Assembly (NCBI GenBank): GCA_011390335.1
Contig: JAABSO010000009.1
Span: 73,399-112,182, forward strand
Direction of reading: 5' to 3'
Source of the DNA: Desulfotignum sp.
Lineage (GTDB): Bacteria; Desulfobacterota; Desulfobacteria; Desulfobacterales; Desulfobacteraceae
DNA length: 38,784 nt
Shown here: positions 1-9,148 of the stretch, piece after piece
Position numbering within the stretch: the stretch's first letter is position 1
Layout: each line of letters opens with the position of its first letter
The notes under the pieces: model-generated
What the model saw: the letters and a program-made list of their open reading frames with translations, nothing else
Database searches by the model: none
What the model was told of the DNA's origin: nothing
Translations under genes and position numbers: made by a program

Positions 1-55
1 GACGATGAAGGTTCGAGAGGTTTTGGATATGTCCTCGGACAAAAATCAGGGATGA
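1..55 (+). CDS. 3' end of a hybrid sensor kinase / response regulator (partial)
   Basis: The frame starting at base 2 reads [17 protein letters not shown] and stops at TGA 53-55. It closely matches the last residues of the hybrid kinase that ends at 5333 ([13 protein letters not shown]), where they form the end of the receiver domain. The window therefore starts inside the tail of a paralogous kinase whose body lies upstream. Only about 17 codons are visible, so nothing can be said about its input domains. The similarity also holds at DNA level over roughly 40 bases. Confidence 0.6.
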   Translation, partial: TMKVREVLDMSSDKNQG

Positions 56-207
56 ATGAAATAAAGTATTATTATCCAAACAAAAATTATTTCAGATCCA
101 AAAAAGTAATTGATACCACCATTATGCAAAACCTGATAGTGTTAGGGTACTGGTAACGCACTGCACTTGAATGGCTTGAACATTGCCGGAAAAAAGATCG
201 GAATCTC

Positions 208-411
208 ATGGACGGAAATAATAGAAAAAACATCACCAAAGGCAGTCTTGTAGACGTGGTCCAGAAACAGGACCAGCGGACCGGAAACTTGACCCGGGGA
301 AAGGTCAAAGATATCCTCACCAAATCCCCCTTTCACCCCCACGGTATCAAGGTCAGGCTTGAATCCGGCATTGTGGGCCGGGTAAAAACCATTTTGCCTG
401 AAGCCCCATGA
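208..411 (+). CDS. YwbE family protein (DUF2196)
   Basis: A 67-residue basic protein of the YwbE/DUF2196 family, which is usually 60-70 residues long, so it is complete. Family hallmarks are KQDQRTGNLTRGKVKDIL followed by a second block, SPFHPHGIKVRLESGIVGRV. These form a small beta-barrel-like fold. The biochemical role of the family is not established. The stop overlaps the start of the following methyltransferase gene by four bases (ATGA at 408-411), which suggests translational coupling. The ribosome site is weak (CGGAA about 6 bases before the ATG). Confidence 0.88.
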   Translation: MDGNNRKNITKGSLVDVVQKQDQRTGNLTRGKVKDILTKSPFHPHGIKVRLESGIVGRVKTILPEAP

Positions 412-1100
412 AGCTGTCCAGCAAAAACCGGCTCATGCCCATGCACCGGGATCTGTTCCCAGATGATACCTTATTTCACCGCATCGCCAGAACGGTCTGC
501 CGGGCCGGCGTTCTGCCCAGAAAAGAGCTGTACGAGGCCTGGGAAACGGCCAGGCGTGTGCGGCGGCGGTTCAGGGGGGGACGGGTGGTGGACCTGGCTT
601 GCGGCCACGGGCTTTTAGCCCAGATCATGCTCATTCTGGACCAGACCTCGCCTTTAGCCCTGGCCGTGGATACCCATATCCCCAAAAGCGCGGGAACCCT
701 GTTGGCGGCCATGTCCGAAACCTGGCCCTTTCTTGGAGAACGCCTGTTTTTTGAATCCCGGGACCTGGGGGAGATTGACCTTTTGCCCGGCGATGTGGTG
801 GTCTCTGCCCATAGCTGCGGCGCCCTCACCGATATGATCCTGGCAATTGCGGTTGATGCTCGGGCCAGAGTGGCGGTCCTGCCCTGCTGCCACGATCTTG
901 AGACCTGCGATACGGCAGGCTTGGGGCACTGGATGGCGCCGGATCTGGCCGTGGATGCGGTCCGGGCCATCAGGCTCAGGGGTGCGGGATATGAGATTTA
1001 CACCGCAGCCATCCCAGCTGTCATTACCCCCAAGAACCGGCTGCTCATGGGGGCGCCTGCTTCGTCAGCTCGCTGGGTTCGATGGCAATCCGCCAGTTAA
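408..1100 (+). CDS. SAM-dependent methyltransferase (Methyltransf_32-like)
   Basis: A 230-residue protein with a Rossmann methyltransferase core. The SAM-binding motif I is VVDLACGHGLLAQIM at about residues 60-74. Further on are SAHSCGALTDMIL (about 133-145) and PCCHDLE (about 157-163), the pattern seen in the METTL25/Methyltransf_32 type of class I methyltransferase. The substrate is unknown. Translation is probably coupled to the ywbE-like gene through the ATGA overlap. The last residues (about 215-230, rich in Ser, Arg and Trp) do not look like the conserved domain, so the 3' end may have been altered. Confidence 0.75.
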   Translation: MKLSSKNRLMPMHRDLFPDDTLFHRIARTVCRAGVLPRKELYEAWETARRVRRRFRGGRVVDLACGHGLLAQIMLILDQTSPLALAVDTHIPKSAGTLLAAMSETWPFLGERLFFESRDLGEIDLLPGDVVVSAHSCGALTDMILAIAVDARARVAVLPCCHDLETCDTAGLGHWMAPDLAVDAVRAIRLRGAGYEIYTAAIPAVITPKNRLLMGAPASSARWVRWQSAS

Positions 1101-1261
1101 TGTTGGATTTGGAAATCCCCCTTCAATGATTATCCCATGGCTGAAAATTCAGGGGCTGAAAAGGTTTTTGATACCTTTACAATCCAAAAGTTGATTAAAA
1201 CTGCATTTGTTGCAGATAAATAAAGATTTGAGAATAATAAGGAGTTCATTAAAGCTCAAAC

Positions 1262-1528
1262 ATGCCGAAATATGACATAATATTTGAATCTAAAGAATAT
1301 GTTCAAGGGGTTGTTCCCAAGGCAAATGACTGGGTGGAGTATAAATGTATTCTTGCGGTTAAGGATGGTGGGAAAACACCGGTTTCGCTTGATATGGAAT
1401 TTGTTCCACCACATCCATTTTCAGTGAATATGCCATTAAAACATTCTATAAAAGCAGAAAGCATTACAGCGATATATGGGAAAGTTGTTAAATTCCTTGA
1501 TCGACATGGGGTACAGTTCAGAGGATAA
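1262..1528 (+). CDS. Hypothetical protein, 88 aa
   Basis: An unrecognised 88-residue soluble protein with no signal peptide or membrane segment, predicted mostly beta. An in-frame stop at 1250-1252 excludes a longer start. The only Shine-Dalgarno-like sequence (AAGGAG at 1239-1244) is too far from the ATG to be ideal. The surrounding DNA is much more AT-rich than the methyltransferase upstream. The gene lies between two copies of a short leader-like repeat (near 1131-1175 and 5340-5382), which suggests a recently acquired or rearranged segment. Function unknown; coding status is moderately supported. Confidence 0.4.
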   Translation: MPKYDIIFESKEYVQGVVPKANDWVEYKCILAVKDGGKTPVSLDMEFVPPHPFSVNMPLKHSIKAESITAIYGKVVKFLDRHGVQFRG

Positions 1529-1712
1529 CCAAATAGCCTGAGCCAAAGAGTGATTTCGAAATACTCGACCGCAGGCTCCTTTTTCAACAGTGAATAAAGT
1601 ATTATCCACTTCTTAATTTTTAATGGCCCGGATAAATTGTGGATATCATTAGTATTCAATACCTGCTATGGTCTGTGTAGGCAGAAACTATAGGGCAAGG
1701 ACACTTGAACAT

Positions 1713-1800
1713 AGCAGGGATGGACAAAATTTCTTCTACATTACAAAGCGCATTCGGACATTAATAGGGTATGATATGGCTGAAAAACCCACATATGAAG
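1713..1800 (+). repeat. Kinase-leader direct repeat, intact copy
   Basis: This 88-base block covers the leader and first codons of the hybrid kinase. It recurs imperfectly, with about ten differences, at 5439-5525. Shared landmarks are AGCAGGGNTGGAC, AAATTTCTTCT, ATTACAAAG, the Shine-Dalgarno AGGGT and ATGATATGGCTGAAAAACCC. It marks a past duplication of the start of a kinase gene. Confidence 0.75.
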
Positions 1801-4800
1801 AATTAGAAAGACGGGTTCAGGAATTGGAAAAAATAGAATCCGAGTATAAATATTCCAAGGAAGCATTACGGGAAACTGAAAACCTGTTCAAGATGCTTTA
1901 TGAAAAAGCCCCACTCGGTTACCAATCACTGGATGAAAATGGCCATTTTATAGTTGTCAACCAAACCTGGCTGGATACCCTTGGTTACACCAGAGAAGAA
2001 GTGATTGGCAAATCTTTTGCTGATTTTCTGCATCCTGACTGGCGGGACCATTTCAAGGAAAATTTTCCTCGGTTCAAGTCTATCGGCGAAGTTCTGGGGG
2101 TCGAGTTTGAAATGGTCAAAAAAAATGGGGACCTTATTCTGGTTTCTTTTACCGGGAAGATAAACAGGGATAAAAAAGGCAATTTCCAGCAGACTCACTG
2201 TATTTTTCATGATATCACCGACCGCAAGCGTATGGAAAAAGCATTGCAAGAAAGTGAAGAAAAATACCGGATTCTGTTTGAGCATACTGGTGAGGCCCTG
2301 TTTGTAGCGCAAGATGCCAGAATAGTTTTCCAAAATCCCAGAAGCACAGAATTACTGGGCTACTCCGCAGAAGAATTTCAATCAAAACCGTTTTTCGATT
2401 TCATTCATGAAGATGACCGTGAAATGGTCACGGACCATCACATCCGGCGACTCAGAGGTGAGAAACTGCCAGAGCGTTATAATTTCCGAATCATCCACAA
2501 AAATGGCAGTATCTTGTGGGCTGAACTCAATGCAGTTCTGTTTCAATGGAATGGAAGGCCGGCCGTTTTATGTTTCATGACCGATATCACTAAGCGTAAA
2601 CAGATAGAAGATGGACTGATCGAAAGTGAGGCTCTGTTCCGGGGAATGTTCAAGGGTCACAGCGCTGTTATGTTACTGATAGATCCCAACACAGGCAGGA
2701 TTATTATGGCCAATCAAGCTGCCGCCCAGTATTACGGATACCCTCTGGAAAAAATGCTTCAGATGAAAATCCAACAATTGAATGTTTTATCGCCGGCAGA
2801 AATTACAGAACAAATGCGGTGTGCTTTAAATAAACAGGCCAACATTTTCGAATTTCAACATTTACTGTCTGACGGACAGATTCGTGACGTAGAAGTTCAT
2901 TCCTCGCCGATAACAATTCAACATCAAACACTACTTTTCTCGATTATCCGCGACATCACCGAGCGCAACCAGGCTGAAGCGACGTTGCGGGAGAGCGAAG
3001 AACGGATTCGCACCATTGGAGACAACCTGCAGGCTGCACAACTCTACCAATTTCGAGTTGCACCGGATGGCGGCACTAAATTCACCTATGTGAGCAGCAA
3101 GGTGGAGGAACTTCACGAATGCAAACCGGAGGACGTTCTCAAGGATGCATCGCTCTTGTTCAAACGCGTCCATCCTGCGGATGTGGATGAATGGCAAAAG
3201 CGCACCCATAAATCACTAAAAGAATTGATCACCTACGACCATACCGTGAGAATAGTGAGGAAATCAGGTGAAATCCGTTGGCACCGAATGATTTCAAAGC
3301 CCCGGAAATTGGACGATGGCAGCGTCCTTTTCGATGGGGTAGAATTAGATATCACCGAACGTAAGCAGGCGGAGGAAGCTCTGCGGGAGAGCAACAAGAC
3401 TGCACATCAGTTCTTTTCCGAGTCTTCTGCAGGGGCGTTTTTCATGATGCTTGACGAACCGGTCGAATGGAACGACACCGTGGACAAAGAAAAAATCCTT
3501 GATTATGTATTTGACCATCAGCGTATCACCAAAATTAACAGAGCAATGCTGGACCATTACCTGGCAAGTGAGAAAGACTTTCTTTGTATGACGCCCAAAC
3601 AACTGTTTGCCCATGATCTGGAACACGGCCGCTTGCTGTGGCGGAAAATGTTTGATCAAGGGTTTCTTGATATTGAATCGGATGAACGCAGATTTGACGG
3701 AAGCCAGATGTGGATTATCGGCAGCTACCGCTGCATGTACGATGAACAGGAAAGAGTCATCGGGCACTTCGGAACTCAGTTCGACATCACCGAACGAAAG
3801 CGGGCTGAAGCCAAGTTACGTCTTCAATCTCTCGTCCTTGACCAAATTGAGGACCGCGTGACTGTGACCGACCTCAATGGCGTCATCACCTATGTCAACG
3901 ACGCCAAAGTTCGGGCCTTTGGTTATTCCCGCGACGAACTCATCGGTTTTACAACGGATAAGTATGGTGATGACCCAGAGCGAGGCGCTACACAGCGTCA
4001 GATTATTGAAGAGACTTTGGAAAAAGGGGCATGGCGTGGTGAGGTCGTCAACCAGACCGTTGCGGGTGAGGATGTCATTCTGGATTGCCGGACAAGCTTG
4101 GTTCTGGACGAGCAGGGCAACAAGATCGCCCTGGCTGGAATCTCAACGGATATTACCGATCTGAAAAAAATGGAGACACAGCTCAACCAGGCCCAGAAAA
4201 TGGAGTCAGTGGGCCGCTTGGCCGGGGGTGTGGCCCATGATTTCAACAACATGCTGGGTGTGATTTTGGGGCATACGGAACTGGCCCTTTTGCACACAGA
4301 TGACAAACACAAACTGTGTTCTGATCTGAAAGAAATCCAAAAAGCGGCAGAACGTTCAGCTGATATCACAAAGCAGTTGCTGGCTTTTGCCAGAAAAGAG
4401 ATCATTTCACCCAAACAGCTGGATTTAAATGATACCGTGGAAAGCATGCTGAATATGCTCCGCCGACTCATCGGAGAAGACATCGATCTGGTATGGCAGC
4501 CTACTGCCCATTTGTGGCCGGTCAAAATGGATCCGTCACAGATCGACCAAATCCTTGCCAATCTTTGCATCAACGCCAAGGATGCCATTTCCGGGGTAGG
4601 TAAACTCACCATAGAAACCGGAAAAAAATCATTTGATGAGCAATATTGCAATGAACACCCGGGTTTTATCCCCGGTGATTTTGTCCTGCTGGCAGTCAGT
4701 GACAATGGGTGTGGTATGGACAAACACACGCTGGACAATCTATTCGAACCGTTTTTCACCACCAAGGAGGTGGGCAAAGGCACCGGCCTGGGTCTTGCCA

Positions 4801-5333
4801 CTGTGTATGGCATTGTCAAACAGAATAATGGCTTCATTAATGTTTACAGCGAACCTGGTCAGGGTTCCACCTTCAACATCTATTTGCCCACATTTTCTGC
4901 TGATGAAGACACTGACAAAGCCGTCCCTGAAAAAAAAGCAGCCGCAGGGGGCACTGAAACCATTCTGCTGGTGGAAGATGAACCTACCATTCTCAGGATG
5001 ACCCGGATGATGCTGGAAAGGAAAGGGTATTCGGTTTTATCTGCGGCCACACCGACAGAAGCAGTGGACAAGGCAAAAGAGCATTCTGGCTCCATTGATC
5101 TGCTCATGACCGACGTGGTCATGCCGGAGATGAATGGCCGGGATCTGTCCGAGCAAATCACTGATCTTTATCCGGACATCCGCCTTTTGTTCATGTCCGG
5201 TTATACCGCTGATGTGATTGCCCATCAAGGAATCTTGGATGACGGGGTGGCATTTATCCAGAAGCCGTTTTCCATGGCGGATATGACAGAAAAGGTGCGG
5301 GAAGTTTTGGATATGGCCCCGGATAAAAATTAA
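1776..5333 (+). CDS. Multi-PAS hybrid sensor histidine kinase / response regulator
   Basis: An 1185-residue cytoplasmic hybrid kinase with no membrane segment. The start is placed at the ATG reading [18 protein letters not shown], a leader common in delta-proteobacterial PAS kinases, with AGGGT five bases upstream; a farther ATG at 1668 lacks support. A short coiled coil is followed by six PAS/PAC modules, most ending in DITERKxxE-type linkers. The HisKA H-box is [20 protein letters not shown], of the family that autophosphorylates on the His of AHDFNN. The HATPase domain has N, G1 (DNGCGMD) and G2 (GKGTGLGLA) boxes. The receiver domain carries the acidic pair (EDE), the phosphoacceptor Asp in [13 protein letters not shown] and the Lys in IQKPF. 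The signal is unknown. No partner regulator lies next to it, so it may feed an internal or distant phosphorelay. Confidence 0.93.
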   Translation: MAEKPTYEELERRVQELEKIESEYKYSKEALRETENLFKMLYEKAPLGYQSLDENGHFIVVNQTWLDTLGYTREEVIGKSFADFLHPDWRDHFKENFPRFKSIGEVLGVEFEMVKKNGDLILVSFTGKINRDKKGNFQQTHCIFHDITDRKRMEKALQESEEKYRILFEHTGEALFVAQDARIVFQNPRSTELLGYSAEEFQSKPFFDFIHEDDREMVTDHHIRRLRGEKLPERYNFRIIHKNGSILWAELNAVLFQWNGRPAVLCFMTDITKRKQIEDGLIESEALFRGMFKGHSAVMLLIDPNTGRIIMANQAAAQYYGYPLEKMLQMKIQQLNVLSPAEITEQMRCALNKQANIFEFQHLLSDGQIRDVEVHSSPITIQHQTLLFSIIRDITERNQAEATLRESEERIRTIGDNLQAAQLYQFRVAPDGGTKFTYVSSKVEELHECKPEDVLKDASLLFKRVHPADVDEWQKRTHKSLKELITYDHTVRIVRKSGEIRWHRMISKPRKLDDGSVLFDGVELDITERKQAEEALRESNKTAHQFFSESSAGAFFMMLDEPVEWNDTVDKEKILDYVFDHQRITKINRAMLDHYLASEKDFLCMTPKQLFAHDLEHGRLLWRKMFDQGFLDIESDERRFDGSQMWIIGSYRCMYDEQERVIGHFGTQFDITERKRAEAKLRLQSLVLDQIEDRVTVTDLNGVITYVNDAKVRAFGYSRDELIGFTTDKYGDDPERGATQRQIIEETLEKGAWRGEVVNQTVAGEDVILDCRTSLVLDEQGNKIALAGISTDITDLKKMETQLNQAQKMESVGRLAGGVAHDFNNMLGVILGHTELALLHTDDKHKLCSDLKEIQKAAERSADITKQLLAFARKEIISPKQLDLNDTVESMLNMLRRLIGEDIDLVWQPTAHLWPVKMDPSQIDQILANLCINAKDAISGVGKLTIETGKKSFDEQYCNEHPGFIPGDFVLLAVSDNGCGMDKHTLDNLFEPFFTTKEVGKGTGLGLATVYGIVKQNNGFINVYSEPGQGSTFNIYLPTFSADEDTDKAVPEKKAAAGGTETILLVEDEPTILRMTRMMLERKGYSVLSAATPTEAVDKAKEHSGSIDLLMTDVVMPEMNGRDLSEQITDLYPDIRLLFMSGYTADVIAHQGILDDGVAFIQKPFSMADMTEKVREVLDMAPDKN

Positions 5334-5438
5334 GGTTTATTATCCCTGGCTGAAAATTTCAAAGGTGATTTATTTTGGGATACCATGAATATTGTTGAAA
5401 CAGGGGGAATTTATGGTAGGGGAAGAATAGTTAAACTT

Positions 5439-5525
5439 AGCAGGGCTGGACTAAATTTCTTCTCTATTACAAAGAGCCTCTGGACATTAAAAGGGTATGA
5501 TATGGCTGAAAAACCCCATATGAAG
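5439..5525 (+). repeat. Kinase-leader direct repeat, decayed copy
   Basis: An imperfect copy of 1713-1800, still carrying the AGGGT ribosome site and the codons for MAEKP. One base is missing within the run encoding KPTYEE, which shifts the frame. Similarity stops at 5525, where the sequence changes into an IS66-like fragment. Confidence 0.75.
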
Positions 5526-5735
5526 CGAGAAAAAATCATCGTGATCTGTGACAGGTTCAGCGCCTAAAAATCCTTGGCAACGCAATTGCCGTTTATCATT
5601 CTGGCATTTTGCTGGGCGCACGTACGTCGTGACTATCTGGATAAAGCAAGAAAATATCCGGAGCTGGAAAATTGGACGTTCTCCTGGATGGAGATGATCG
5701 CCTAGCCCATCTATTCGTAGGCAATTTTTAACCTC
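5526..5735 (+). pseudogene. IS66-family transposase fragment (broken)
   Basis: Reading on from the decayed kinase leader in one frame gives KIIVICDRFSA, a stop at 5565-5567, then KSLATQLPFIILAFCWAHVR, followed by RDYLDKARKYPELENW and a stop at 5703-5705. The CDRFSAYKSLA and LAFCWAHVRRDYL blocks are typical of the catalytic core of IS66-type transposases (Transposase_IS66, DDE), with the conserved Tyr codon turned into TAA. Faint similarity continues for a few codons past the second stop. No terminal inverted repeats or other IS66 genes are visible, so this is an isolated remnant of an element that once inserted behind the kinase. Confidence 0.75.
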
Positions 5736-5843
5736 CCGCAAATTTGGCAGGGTTGCATAAGTCTGAATTCTTCTTATTTTTTGGATAAAGGATCACTCCA
5801 ATATGGGTGAGAACCTGTCATTTATCGAAAAGGAGATGAAAAA

Positions 5844-6263
5844 ATGAAAGATGCACAGAATCTGCATTTAAAAGTTCAGGAATTATGTGATTGCTTTTCC
5901 ACCACAGATCCGCTTAAAGAAATGTCGGAGATAAAAACCGATGACGACCGTATGGAAGCCGCATTAAAGTGGCTGGCGCTTTCGGCTTTGCACGGGGTAA
6001 ACAATAACGCGAAAAAAATCACGGTCAAGAAAACCAATGATGGAAATGTATCCGTTATCGCTGAATACCGTGACACGGAACTGCCTTCTCCGGGATCGGA
6101 TGTTGCAGACCATATTTTTGAAGCGGTAAGAAAAATGACCTACCTTGAGGACAAAAAAGGAAAAAGCGAATTCTCCCTTGGCCTGGGCAACTCAAGCCTG
6201 GATCTTACAATTTCCGTCAAGGACAAGGACGACTATAAAAAGGTGAGCATTAAGTTCCCTTGA
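5844..6263 (+). CDS. Hypothetical protein, 139 aa
   Basis: An unrecognised acidic/basic soluble protein of 139 residues with no signal peptide. It has a helical N-terminal half with a run of Asp/Glu around residue 35 and a beta-rich C-terminal half rich in Lys and Asp. The start is well supported by AAGGAGATG six bases before the ATG. A possible promoter is TTGCAT (5753-5758) with TATTTT 16 bases further on. It is monocistronic, lies next to the IS66 remnant and converges with lpd. Function unknown. Confidence 0.7.
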   Translation: MKDAQNLHLKVQELCDCFSTTDPLKEMSEIKTDDDRMEAALKWLALSALHGVNNNAKKITVKKTNDGNVSVIAEYRDTELPSPGSDVADHIFEAVRKMTYLEDKKGKSEFSLGLGNSSLDLTISVKDKDDYKKVSIKFP

Positions 6264-6299
6264 TTTCGGGAAAAACGAAGGCTATCCCCTTGTCTGTGG

Positions 6300-7712
6300 T
6301 TATTTATTCCGGACAGTTGCCGCAGCTTCCTGCATCGCTTCGCTGAAGGTGGGATGGCTGTGAACCATGCGGGCGATGCCTCCTGCAGTAATCCCGGATT
6401 CCATGGCCAGCACCCCTTCTGCAATCATGTCCGAAGCCCTGGGACCGATAATATGCACCCCCAGGATGCGGTCGGATTTTTCATGAACAATGAGTTTGAC
6501 AAATCCGTCTGTCTCCCCGAAACAACGGGCCCGGCCCGTGCCTGAAAAAGGATAGGTACCGGTGAGGAACGGGATTTTTCGCTTTTTTGCATCTTCCTGG
6601 GTCATGCCGGCCCCAGCTGCTTCGGGCGAGGTATAAATCACGGAAGGAAGGGTGTCGTAATTGACTTCACCGGGCAGGCCGGCCATGCATTCTGCTGCGG
6701 CAGCACCCTCTGCAGAGGCCTTGTGGGCCAGCATGGGACCCGGGATAATATCACCGATGGCATAGATTGACGAAACACTGGTACGGTACGCTGCATCCAC
6801 GATAATCCTGCCGCTGTCCGGGTCTTTTTCCACCCCGAGGGCATCCAGCCCCAGGCCGTCAAGTCTTGGGCGCCTGCCCACCGACACCAGCAGACGGTCA
6901 AAGAAAAGGGTTTCAGCCTTGTCTTTGGCTTTGACCGATACTGCGATCTGGCTGTCTTTTACTACAGCCTGTGTGACCGTTGTCTTCAAGCGGATATCCA
7001 TGCCCTGGTTTTTGAGCAGCCGCGTCAGGGTACGTGCCACCTGACCGTCTGCGCTGCCGGCTGCCTGGGGAAGCATCTCAATCACCGTAACCTGAGACCC
7101 AAGCCGCTGCCACACAGATCCCAGCTCAAGCCCCACATACCCGGCACCCACGATGCCGAGCCGGTCCGGCACGGTATCAAATTCCAGGGCCTGGGTTGAA
7201 GTGATGATGTTTTTGTCGTCAAAATCAAGGCCGGGCAGGCTGTTGGGCAGGCTGCCGGTGGCAAGCAGAATATAACGGGCTGCCAGACCCAGTTCCCTGT
7301 TTTTTGCGCCGGTTTTTTCATTCCGGGTGACAAGGACCCTGTCCGGTGCTTCTACACGGGCCGTGCCGCGGATGATGTCAATCTTGCTGCGTTCCAGAAG
7401 CTGCCAGAGGTTTTTGGTCAGTTCCGCCACCACCTTGTTCTTACGCGACATCATGGCTCCCAGATCCAGCCGGACATCGTTGATTTCAATGCCGTGTTCC
7501 GCCATTTGGTGCCGGGCATGGTGATACCGTTCGCTTGAATCCAGCAGCGCTTTGCTCGGGATGCACCCCACATTCAGGCAGACCCCGCCCAGGGTCTCAT
7601 CCTTTTCAACGACAGCGGTGTCAAAACCCAGTTGTGCTGCACGCAGGGCTGCAGAATAACCACCCGGCCCCGATCCGATGACCACCACATCGTAGGTGTT
7701 TTTACTTTTCAT
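6300..7712 (-). CDS. lpdA: Dihydrolipoyl dehydrogenase (E3)
   Basis: A 470-residue flavoprotein that reoxidises the dihydrolipoyl arm of E2 with NAD+. It has the N-terminal FAD motif GSGPGGYSAALRAAQLG and the redox-active disulfide in GGVCLNVGCIPSK (Cys-x4-Cys). The NAD-binding motif is GIVGAGYVGLELG, the second FAD contact is IYAIGD, and the dimer-interface active-site His-Pro pair lies in HSHPTFSEAM near the C-terminus. Length is normal for the family. GGAGG precedes the ATG. It starts 2 bp after odhB and is the last gene of the sucA-odhB-lpd operon, so its product should serve the 2-oxoglutarate complex, though E3 can be shared with other lipoyl systems. Confidence 0.97.
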   Translation of the reverse strand: MKSKNTYDVVVIGSGPGGYSAALRAAQLGFDTAVVEKDETLGGVCLNVGCIPSKALLDSSERYHHARHQMAEHGIEINDVRLDLGAMMSRKNKVVAELTKNLWQLLERSKIDIIRGTARVEAPDRVLVTRNEKTGAKNRELGLAARYILLATGSLPNSLPGLDFDDKNIITSTQALEFDTVPDRLGIVGAGYVGLELGSVWQRLGSQVTVIEMLPQAAGSADGQVARTLTRLLKNQGMDIRLKTTVTQAVVKDSQIAVSVKAKDKAETLFFDRLLVSVGRRPRLDGLGLDALGVEKDPDSGRIIVDAAYRTSVSSIYAIGDIIPGPMLAHKASAEGAAAAECMAGLPGEVNYDTLPSVIYTSPEAAGAGMTQEDAKKRKIPFLTGTYPFSGTGRARCFGETDGFVKLIVHEKSDRILGVHIIGPRASDMIAEGVLAMESGITAGGIARMVHSHPTFSEAMQEAAATVRNK

Positions 7713-7714
7713 GG

Positions 7715-9094
7715 CTATACCTCCAAAAGCATCCGTTCCGGGTTTTCAATACAGGCCTTTATCTGTTTGAGAAAGGTGACGGCTTCCCTGCCGTCCACGA
7801 TGCGGTGGTCATAGCTCAAGGCCACGTACATCATAGGCCGGATGACCACTTCATCATCAATCACCACCGGCCGTTTTTCAATTTTGTGCATGCCCAGGAT
7901 GCCGCTCTGGGGCGAGTTGAGAATCGGGGTGCTTAAAAGGGAACCGTAAATGCCGCCGTTGCTGATGGTAAAAGTGCCGCCTTGAAGATCTGCCAGCGCA
8001 AGCCGGTTGTTCCCTATTTTTTCTACAAAATCGACAATGGCCTTTTCAATCCCTGCATAATCCAGCCGGTCTGCATGGCGGATTACCGGCACGACCAGGC
8101 CTTTTCCCGATCCAATGGCCACCCCCACATGATAGTAATGATGATAGACAATATCGTTGCCGTCAACAAAGGCATTGACCTGTGGACATTGTTTTAATGC
8201 GGCAATACAGGCTTTGATAAAAAAGGACATGTAGCCTAACGACACCTGGTGTTTTTCCTTGAACGGCACCTTGTATGCCTGGCGCATGGCCATGACCCGG
8301 CTCATGTCGATTTCATTGAACGTGGTCAGCATGGCTGTGTTCTGCCGGGCTGTGAGCAGGTGCGCAGCAATTTTGCGGCGGATGGGGGTCATGGATTCCC
8401 GGGTAACGGGTTCATCCGGTTCGGCGTCCTCCAGATCGATTTTCTCCGGTGCGGTTTTATCCGGTGCAGCCTTATGCGGTTCAATTTTGTCCGGCTCAGC
8501 CTTTTCCGGTGCAGGCGTATCCGGTTCATCTGCCCTGTCGCCTGAAGACTCTAAAAAGAGCAGGATATCACCCCTTGTGATTCTGCCGCCCGGTCCGCTG
8601 GCCGTGATATCGGAAAGGTTGACCTGGTTTTCCCGTGCCAGGCGCCGGACAGACGGGGTTATGTTGTCTTTTGGCGGTGCTGCATCCTGCGGTTTTTCCG
8701 CTGGTTTACCGGTTTCTCTGTTTTCCGGAATTATTTTCTTATCCGGTTCGGTTTTTTGTATCTGGTCGGGCATCTCCATTTTTTCAGATGGCTGGGGCAC
8801 TGTTGGGGTATCTTTTTCGGGTTCCTGTTCCTTTTTCGATGTTTCTTTTTGATGTTCTTTGCTGGTTTCAATCACAGCCACAACCGTACCGATGGACACG
8901 GTCTCTCCTTCTTTTACCTTGATTTTGAGTTCACCATCGGTGTCTGCCGTCACCTCCAGGGTGATTTTATCGGTTTCAATGACAAACAGGGGATCATCCG
9001 TTTTAACGGTGTCACCGTCATTTTTCAACCATTGGACCAAAAGGGCCTCTGTTACAGATTCACCAACGCTTGGAACTTTTACCTCACGTGACAT
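7715..9094 (-). CDS. odhB: Dihydrolipoyllysine succinyltransferase (2-oxoglutarate dehydrogenase E2)
   Basis: A 459-residue E2 core protein that moves the succinyl group from E1 to CoA. The lipoyl domain covers about residues 2-77, with the lipoylated Lys43 in [10 protein letters not shown] peripheral-subunit-binding domain follows ([18 protein letters not shown], about 146-185). The C-terminal catalytic domain ends with [15 protein letters not shown], carrying the catalytic His and Asp. The two linkers are unusually charged. The second (about 190-235) is built from imperfect five- to six-residue units of the type x-PDK-x-EP, and the DNA repeats accordingly. AAAGGAG supports the start. It lies 54 bp after sucA and 2 bp before lpd. 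Confidence 0.96.
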   Translation of the reverse strand: MSREVKVPSVGESVTEALLVQWLKNDGDTVKTDDPLFVIETDKITLEVTADTDGELKIKVKEGETVSIGTVVAVIETSKEHQKETSKKEQEPEKDTPTVPQPSEKMEMPDQIQKTEPDKKIIPENRETGKPAEKPQDAAPPKDNITPSVRRLARENQVNLSDITASGPGGRITRGDILLFLESSGDRADEPDTPAPEKAEPDKIEPHKAAPDKTAPEKIDLEDAEPDEPVTRESMTPIRRKIAAHLLTARQNTAMLTTFNEIDMSRVMAMRQAYKVPFKEKHQVSLGYMSFFIKACIAALKQCPQVNAFVDGNDIVYHHYYHVGVAIGSGKGLVVPVIRHADRLDYAGIEKAIVDFVEKIGNNRLALADLQGGTFTISNGGIYGSLLSTPILNSPQSGILGMHKIEKRPVVIDDEVVIRPMMYVALSYDHRIVDGREAVTFLKQIKACIENPERMLLEV

Positions 9095-9148
9095 GATAAC
9101 TCCTTTAAAATGCTGTAAACAAAGCGGTCTGGCTTTACACAGGCCTGA

